A stretch of 64,000 nucleotides of DNA from Pseudomonas reactans (GTDB lineage: Bacteria > Pseudomonadota > Gammaproteobacteria > Pseudomonadales > Pseudomonadaceae): positions 306,298 to 370,297 of the forward strand of contig NZ_JACAPG010000012.1 of the NCBI RefSeq assembly GCF_013385825.1, read 5' to 3'. The translations under genes were made by a program, and so were the position numbers. The notes beneath the pieces were generated by a model, which saw only the letters and a program-made list of their open reading frames with translations, made no database searches and was not told where the DNA came from. Shown piece after piece: positions 60,753 to 64,000 of the stretch; positions within the stretch are counted from its first letter, which is position 1; each line of letters begins with the position of its first letter.

Positions 60753-61019
60753 TCAGATCCCAATATTGCCCAAGGTGATCATGATATTTCGCAAGGTCCC
60801 GGAAATCACCGGGTGCTCAGCGTCGAACTCGATGGCCGCTTGATTCACATCGTCGGAAATACTCGGTGTTTGAGTGGCCGGCTCAAGTTCAAGTTGCAAT
60901 TCAAACTTGGCAATCAAGGCTTCCAGCGCTTCACGTTTTTCTTCCGACAGCGGCGGTTCCTGTTCCAACTGCCCGCGCAGGATCTCGACCTGTTCTTCCA
61001 GTTTTTTGCGATCAGGCAT
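60753..61019 (-). CDS. DUF4404 family protein
   Basis: The 88-residue cytosolic protein starts with a charged coiled coil (KKLEEQVEILRGQLEQEPPLSEEKREALEALIAKFELQ is helical with heptad-like leucines) and ends in FDAEHPVISGTLRNIMITLGNIGI, the family's hallmark. AAGGAAA precedes ATG 61019. The role is unknown; the position beside queF is conserved in Pseudomonas. Confidence 0.85.
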   Translation of the reverse strand: MPDRKKLEEQVEILRGQLEQEPPLSEEKREALEALIAKFELQLELEPATQTPSISDDVNQAAIEFDAEHPVISGTLRNIMITLGNIGI

Positions 61020-61129
61020 GACGTGTTTCCTTTTATCGATAGGCACTGGCATAGACCACGGCACGCCGAGAAAGGTCTACGGGCTGACCTGTAGATTAAT
61101 CCACTGGCGTCGACTGTGCATGATCCGTG

Positions 61130-61738
61130 TCAGGGCTTCTCGCCTTTGAGCTGGCGCAGGCTGATGTCGGCCAGGCAGGTGCCGAGTTCGCCCAGGTGAT
61201 CGATCACCGAGTGCACGCCCAGCCCGTACAGGGCAACGGTGGCCTTGCCGCGCTTATGCTCGCGTTCCGGTTCGCTCAGTGCTTGCCATTGCTCCGGCGC
61301 CATGCCGCACAGCGAGCCGCAGGAGGCCAGCCCGATGGTCCACAAACCGGCATTGAGCCCGGATTGCAGCAGGCGCGGTTCCCCACTGACCAAGACGCAG
61401 CCTTCCAGGCGTTCGATGTTCAATTCCATCAAGGCTTGCCAGCAGGCGTGGGGCGCAGGCCAGCGAATCGAGCAGGGCGATGTCGCCTTGACCCACGCAG
61501 GCAGTGTGGCGGCCAGCGGGGTGGTGACGCCGGGGGGCAGTTCATCCAGCCAGGCGCAAGGGACGCCTTGGTCTTGGAGGCTGCGCAGTATTTTCAGTGC
61601 GCCCGGTGTGGCTTGGGAGTCCGGGGAGGGTGAGTCGGTGCGTGCGCGGGAACCGAAGTCCACCAGGCAGCCACTCAGGCCAAACAGAACGGCAGTCAAC
61701 GCAGGAGCGCTGGCGATGGCTATCTCGGCGTGAGGCAT
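61130..61738 (-). CDS. HAD-fold protein related to phosphonoacetaldehyde hydrolase, catalytic residues lost
   Basis: The 202-residue protein aligns with PhnX: FGLSGCLVDFGSRA at the N terminus corresponds to DWAGTVVDFGSRAP of PhnX, and the end (NAGLWTIGLASCGSLCG, EQWQALSEPER, SVIDHLGELGTCLADI, GEKP) matches the PhnX C terminus. The nucleophile Asp is replaced by Gly, and the second metal-site acidic pair by VSGEP. The cap domain is shortened (PhnX has about 270 residues). It is unlikely to be an active phosphatase or phosphonatase. The intact frame and conserved position suggest a retained non-catalytic role. Confidence 0.8.
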   Translation of the reverse strand: MPHAEIAIASAPALTAVLFGLSGCLVDFGSRARTDSPSPDSQATPGALKILRSLQDQGVPCAWLDELPPGVTTPLAATLPAWVKATSPCSIRWPAPHACWQALMELNIERLEGCVLVSGEPRLLQSGLNAGLWTIGLASCGSLCGMAPEQWQALSEPEREHKRGKATVALYGLGVHSVIDHLGELGTCLADISLRQLKGEKP

Positions 61739-61933
61739 GTCGACATCCCTGAAATAGCGTCAACGCTATCGGGCCAGGATGACAACTCGATGACAGGATT
61801 GTTAATTGTAGGAATTTTGTCCATTTTTGGTCTGACGTTTCCTAGTTACTGCCTAATTGGCGACTTCCGTCATATACTGACGGCCTTATTCAGGGCATAG
61901 CGCCCATGACAGACCATTCAAGGAGCAAAAGCT

Positions 61934-62623
61934 ATGCGCTGGAGCCACTACTTCGCTCAGCTGTCGGTGTGTGCCACTGTCCTGCTGGCGCCGTTCGCCG
62001 TACAGGCTGCGTCGGAAGACGATCCATGGGAAAGCGTCAACCGCCCGATCTTCACCTTCAACGACACCGTTGACACCTACGCGCTCAAGCCATTGGCCCA
62101 GGGTTATCAGTTCGTGACCCCGCAATTCGTTCAGGATGGCGTTCACAACTTCTTCCGCAACATCGGCGATGTCGGCAACCTGGCCAACAATGTGCTGCAG
62201 CTCAAGCCACAAAAGGCCGGCGTAGACACGGCCCGTTTGCTGGTCAACACCACCTTCGGCGTGCTGGGCTTTATCGATGTCGGCACCAAAATGGGGCTGC
62301 AGCGCAGCGATGAAGACTTCGGCCAGACCCTCGGCTACTGGGGCGTAGGCAGCGGTCCATACGTAATGCTGCCTTTGCTGGGCCCGAGCACCTTGCGTGA
62401 TGCGCCGTCCAAGTACGTGGACAGCTACACCCAACCGTACCGCTACATGAACGATATTGGCTGGCGCAACAGCACCTTCGGCCTGAATATCGTTGATACC
62501 CGTGCCAGCCTGCTCGACAGCGAGAAGCTGATCACCGGTGACAAGTACACCTTCATTCGTAACGCTTACCTGCAGAACCGCGAGTTCAAGGTCAAGGACG
62601 GCAAGGTCGTCGACGACTTTTAA
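61934..62623 (+). CDS. mlaA: Phospholipid-retention protein MlaA (VacJ)
   Basis: The 229-residue envelope protein removes phospholipids from the outer leaflet of the outer membrane with MlaC. The core reads DPWESVNRPIFTFNDTVDTYALKPLAQGYQ, then FFRNIGDVGNLANNVLQ and DFGQTLGYWGVGSGPYVMLPLLGPSTLRD. The N terminus is a normal signal peptide ending VQA, without the usual lipobox Cys after it; the only Cys (13) is inside the hydrophobic core. AGGAGC precedes ATG 61934. Confidence 0.93.
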   Translation: MRWSHYFAQLSVCATVLLAPFAVQAASEDDPWESVNRPIFTFNDTVDTYALKPLAQGYQFVTPQFVQDGVHNFFRNIGDVGNLANNVLQLKPQKAGVDTARLLVNTTFGVLGFIDVGTKMGLQRSDEDFGQTLGYWGVGSGPYVMLPLLGPSTLRDAPSKYVDSYTQPYRYMNDIGWRNSTFGLNIVDTRASLLDSEKLITGDKYTFIRNAYLQNREFKVKDGKVVDDF

Positions 62624-62642
62624 GCTGTGACGTTTTGAAATG

Positions 62643-62671
62643 AAAAAGGCGACCCTGCGGTCGCCTTTTTT
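62643..62671. terminator. Bidirectional intrinsic terminator after mlaA
   Basis: AAAAAGGCGACC/GGTCGCCTTTTT stem with a CTGC loop. Confidence 0.92.
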
Positions 62672-62682
62672 GTGCGCGCTTT

Positions 62683-62979
62683 TCAGCGCATTTTCAGGAT
62701 CTTGAGGCCCAGGTGCTGGTCGTCACCGCTGGTTTTGGTCCATACCACCTCGGTGTCCGCCTCCAGGCCCTTGAGCGCCGCGTGCTCCGAATCGATGCGC
62801 ACCGTCAACCGGTCGCCTACATTGAACTGGCGCGGCGCCTGCACTTGCATGCCGGAGCTGGAAAGGTCCACACAAACCCCGGCAATCTCCTGCCCCGCGT
62901 GGATCAGAGACACATCGGCATCCACACGCATGCGGATGAAATCGCGTTTTTCGGCGTAGTCGCGCTCGTGTTCGCTCAT
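62683..62979 (-). CDS. PilZ-domain protein
   Basis: The 98 residues are a single PilZ domain. The RxxxR motif is KRDFIRMRV and the second motif DLSSSGMQV fits (D/N)xSxxG, so cyclic-di-GMP binding is likely. ATG 62979 is chosen because AAGGA is well spaced; ATG 62988 overlaps that site. The gene is divergent from a response-regulator phosphatase and convergent with mlaA. Confidence 0.88.
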   Translation of the reverse strand: MSEHERDYAEKRDFIRMRVDADVSLIHAGQEIAGVCVDLSSSGMQVQAPRQFNVGDRLTVRIDSEHAALKGLEADTEVVWTKTSGDDQHLGLKILKMR

Positions 62980-63255
62980 GGGCTTCATCCTTACTTTGTG
63001 TTGTGGTCGTGCCTGTTCTTATAACTCCCGGTGATTTGCGGTGTAAAGACGCCCGGCGACCATCGGCATGAGCTTGAAACCCCTGACGGATGGGAGTACC
63101 GTCTGCGCCTTAGAAGGGCACCTCTGCTTTACCGTTGTGCATGGGGAAAATCCCAATGCTTTGTAGGACAGAGAGGCTAGAAAGCGAATCCAGTACGTGA
63201 GCCCGGCCATTGTCGCGCCACCTACGCCAACCTAATTCTGGCGCCGTTTGCCCAC

Positions 63256-64000
63256 ATGCAAAAAACCAGTGCCACGCTGCTGATAATCGATGACGACGAA
63301 GTAGTGCGCGCGAGCCTCGCGGCCTATTTGGAAGACAGTGGCTTCAGCGTCCTGCAGGCCAGTAATGGCCAACAGGGTCTCCAGGTATTCGAGCGCGACC
63401 AGGCCGACCTTGTGATCTGCGACCTGCGCATGCCCCAGATGGGCGGCCTGGAACTGATTCGCCAGGTGACTGAACTCGCCCCGCAGACGCCGGTGATAGT
63501 CGTGTCGGGCGCCGGGGTGATGAACGATGCCGTCGAAGCCCTGCGCCTGGGGGCCGCCGACTACCTGATCAAGCCCTTGGAAGACCTGGCGGTGCTGGAG
63601 CACTCGGTGCGCCGTGCCCTTGATCGTGCACGCCTGCTGGTGGAAAACCAGCGCTACCGTGAAAAGCTCGAAACCGCCAACCGCGAACTCGAAGCCAGCC
63701 TCAACCTGCTTCAGGAAGACCAGAACGCCGGTCGCCAAGTGCAGATGAACATGCTGCCGGTCAGCCCCTGGACCATCGACGACTTCCAGTTTGCCCACCA
63801 GATCATCCCGTCGCTGTACCTATCGGGTGATTTTGTCGACTATTTCCGCGTGGATGAGCGACGTGTGGCGTTCTACCTGGCCGACGTTTCCGGCCATGGC
63901 GCTTCCTCTGCTTTCGTCACCGTGTTGTTGAAATTCATGACCACACGGTTGCTGTTCGAATCCAAGCGCAATGGCACCTTGCCGGAGTTTACCCCCTCCG
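63256..64000 (+). CDS. Response regulator with PP2C/SpoIIE phosphatase domain, RssB-like (cut by window end)
   Basis: The frame is open from ATG 63256 to the last base (248 codons visible). Residues about 7-120 are a receiver domain with IDDDE, phospho-acceptor Asp56 (LVICDLRMPQMGG), VVSGAG and LIKPLED. A coiled-coil linker (about 130-160) precedes the start of a PP2C-type domain: QVQMNMLP, YLSGDFVDYF, and FYLADVSGHGASSAF with its metal-binding Asp. Pseudomonas RssB, which controls sigma-S stability, has this domain order and lies beside a PilZ gene and mlaA. No strong ribosome site is seen. Confidence 0.88.
   Translation, partial: MQKTSATLLIIDDDEVVRASLAAYLEDSGFSVLQASNGQQGLQVFERDQADLVICDLRMPQMGGLELIRQVTELAPQTPVIVVSGAGVMNDAVEALRLGAADYLIKPLEDLAVLEHSVRRALDRARLLVENQRYREKLETANRELEASLNLLQEDQNAGRQVQMNMLPVSPWTIDDFQFAHQIIPSLYLSGDFVDYFRVDERRVAFYLADVSGHGASSAFVTVLLKFMTTRLLFESKRNGTLPEFTPS

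Overview
The window is ordinary high-GC chromosome from a fluorescent Pseudomonas (P. fluorescens group). The evidence is the gene content and order (lexA-sulA, psrA, nagZ, csiV-mfd, gap with an N-terminal extension, sthA, lolCDE, copRS, queF, mlaA, rssB-like), the protein sequences, and many short palindromic REP/REPIN elements of the type typical of this group. I see no rRNA, tRNA, CRISPR array, insertion sequence, prophage or genomic island. The first and last genes are cut by the window edges.

Layout. 1-5.9 kb: a truncated unidentified gene, a spermidine-synthase-like methyltransferase, a Pro-rich exported peptide, a cNMP-binding protein, oligopeptidase B, a class II glutamine amidotransferase and membrane proteins of unknown function. 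6-9.4 kb: a LysR regulator divergent from the 5-oxoprolinase operon pxpABC. 9.5-15 kb: a MoxR/VWA pair, an AsmA/DUF748 protein, cysK and lpxO. 15-22.4 kb: acnA, rlmM-tusA, a MATE exporter, pdxB and a 57-residue protein. 22.6-29.8 kb: an ABC half-transporter, slt, the ABC-F ATPase uup, a universal stress protein and a small membrane protein. 29.8-41.4 kb: a probable small RNA, the fatty-acid beta-oxidation operon fadBA, topA, the SOS operon lexA-sulA, the fatty-acid-sensing repressor psrA and nagZ. 41.5-50 kb: the operon mfd-csiV-SNF2 helicase, then gap on the other strand. 50-57 kb: a chalcone-isomerase-fold protein, sthA, a glycerophosphodiesterase, an atypical PilZ protein and lolC-lolD-lolE. 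57-64 kb: copRS divergent from an exported cupredoxin, queF, a DUF4404 protein, a HAD protein with lost catalytic residues, mlaA, a PilZ protein and a truncated response-regulator phosphatase (RssB-like).

Several regulatory links can be read from the DNA. psrA carries two overlapping PsrA operators across its own -10 box, and the same 27-bp arrangement lies upstream of fadB. Two LexA boxes lie in tandem before lexA-sulA. A TGACA-N5-GTAAT box lies between copRS and the cupredoxin gene. In the gap upstream of fadB, a minus-strand sigma-S-like -10 box, a structured stretch of about 100 nt and an intrinsic terminator, with a GacA-like palindrome further upstream, indicate a small RNA of the RgsA kind. 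Fourteen REP loci are present; ten sit at the 3' ends of convergent gene pairs, and one supplies the stop codon of the MATE gene.
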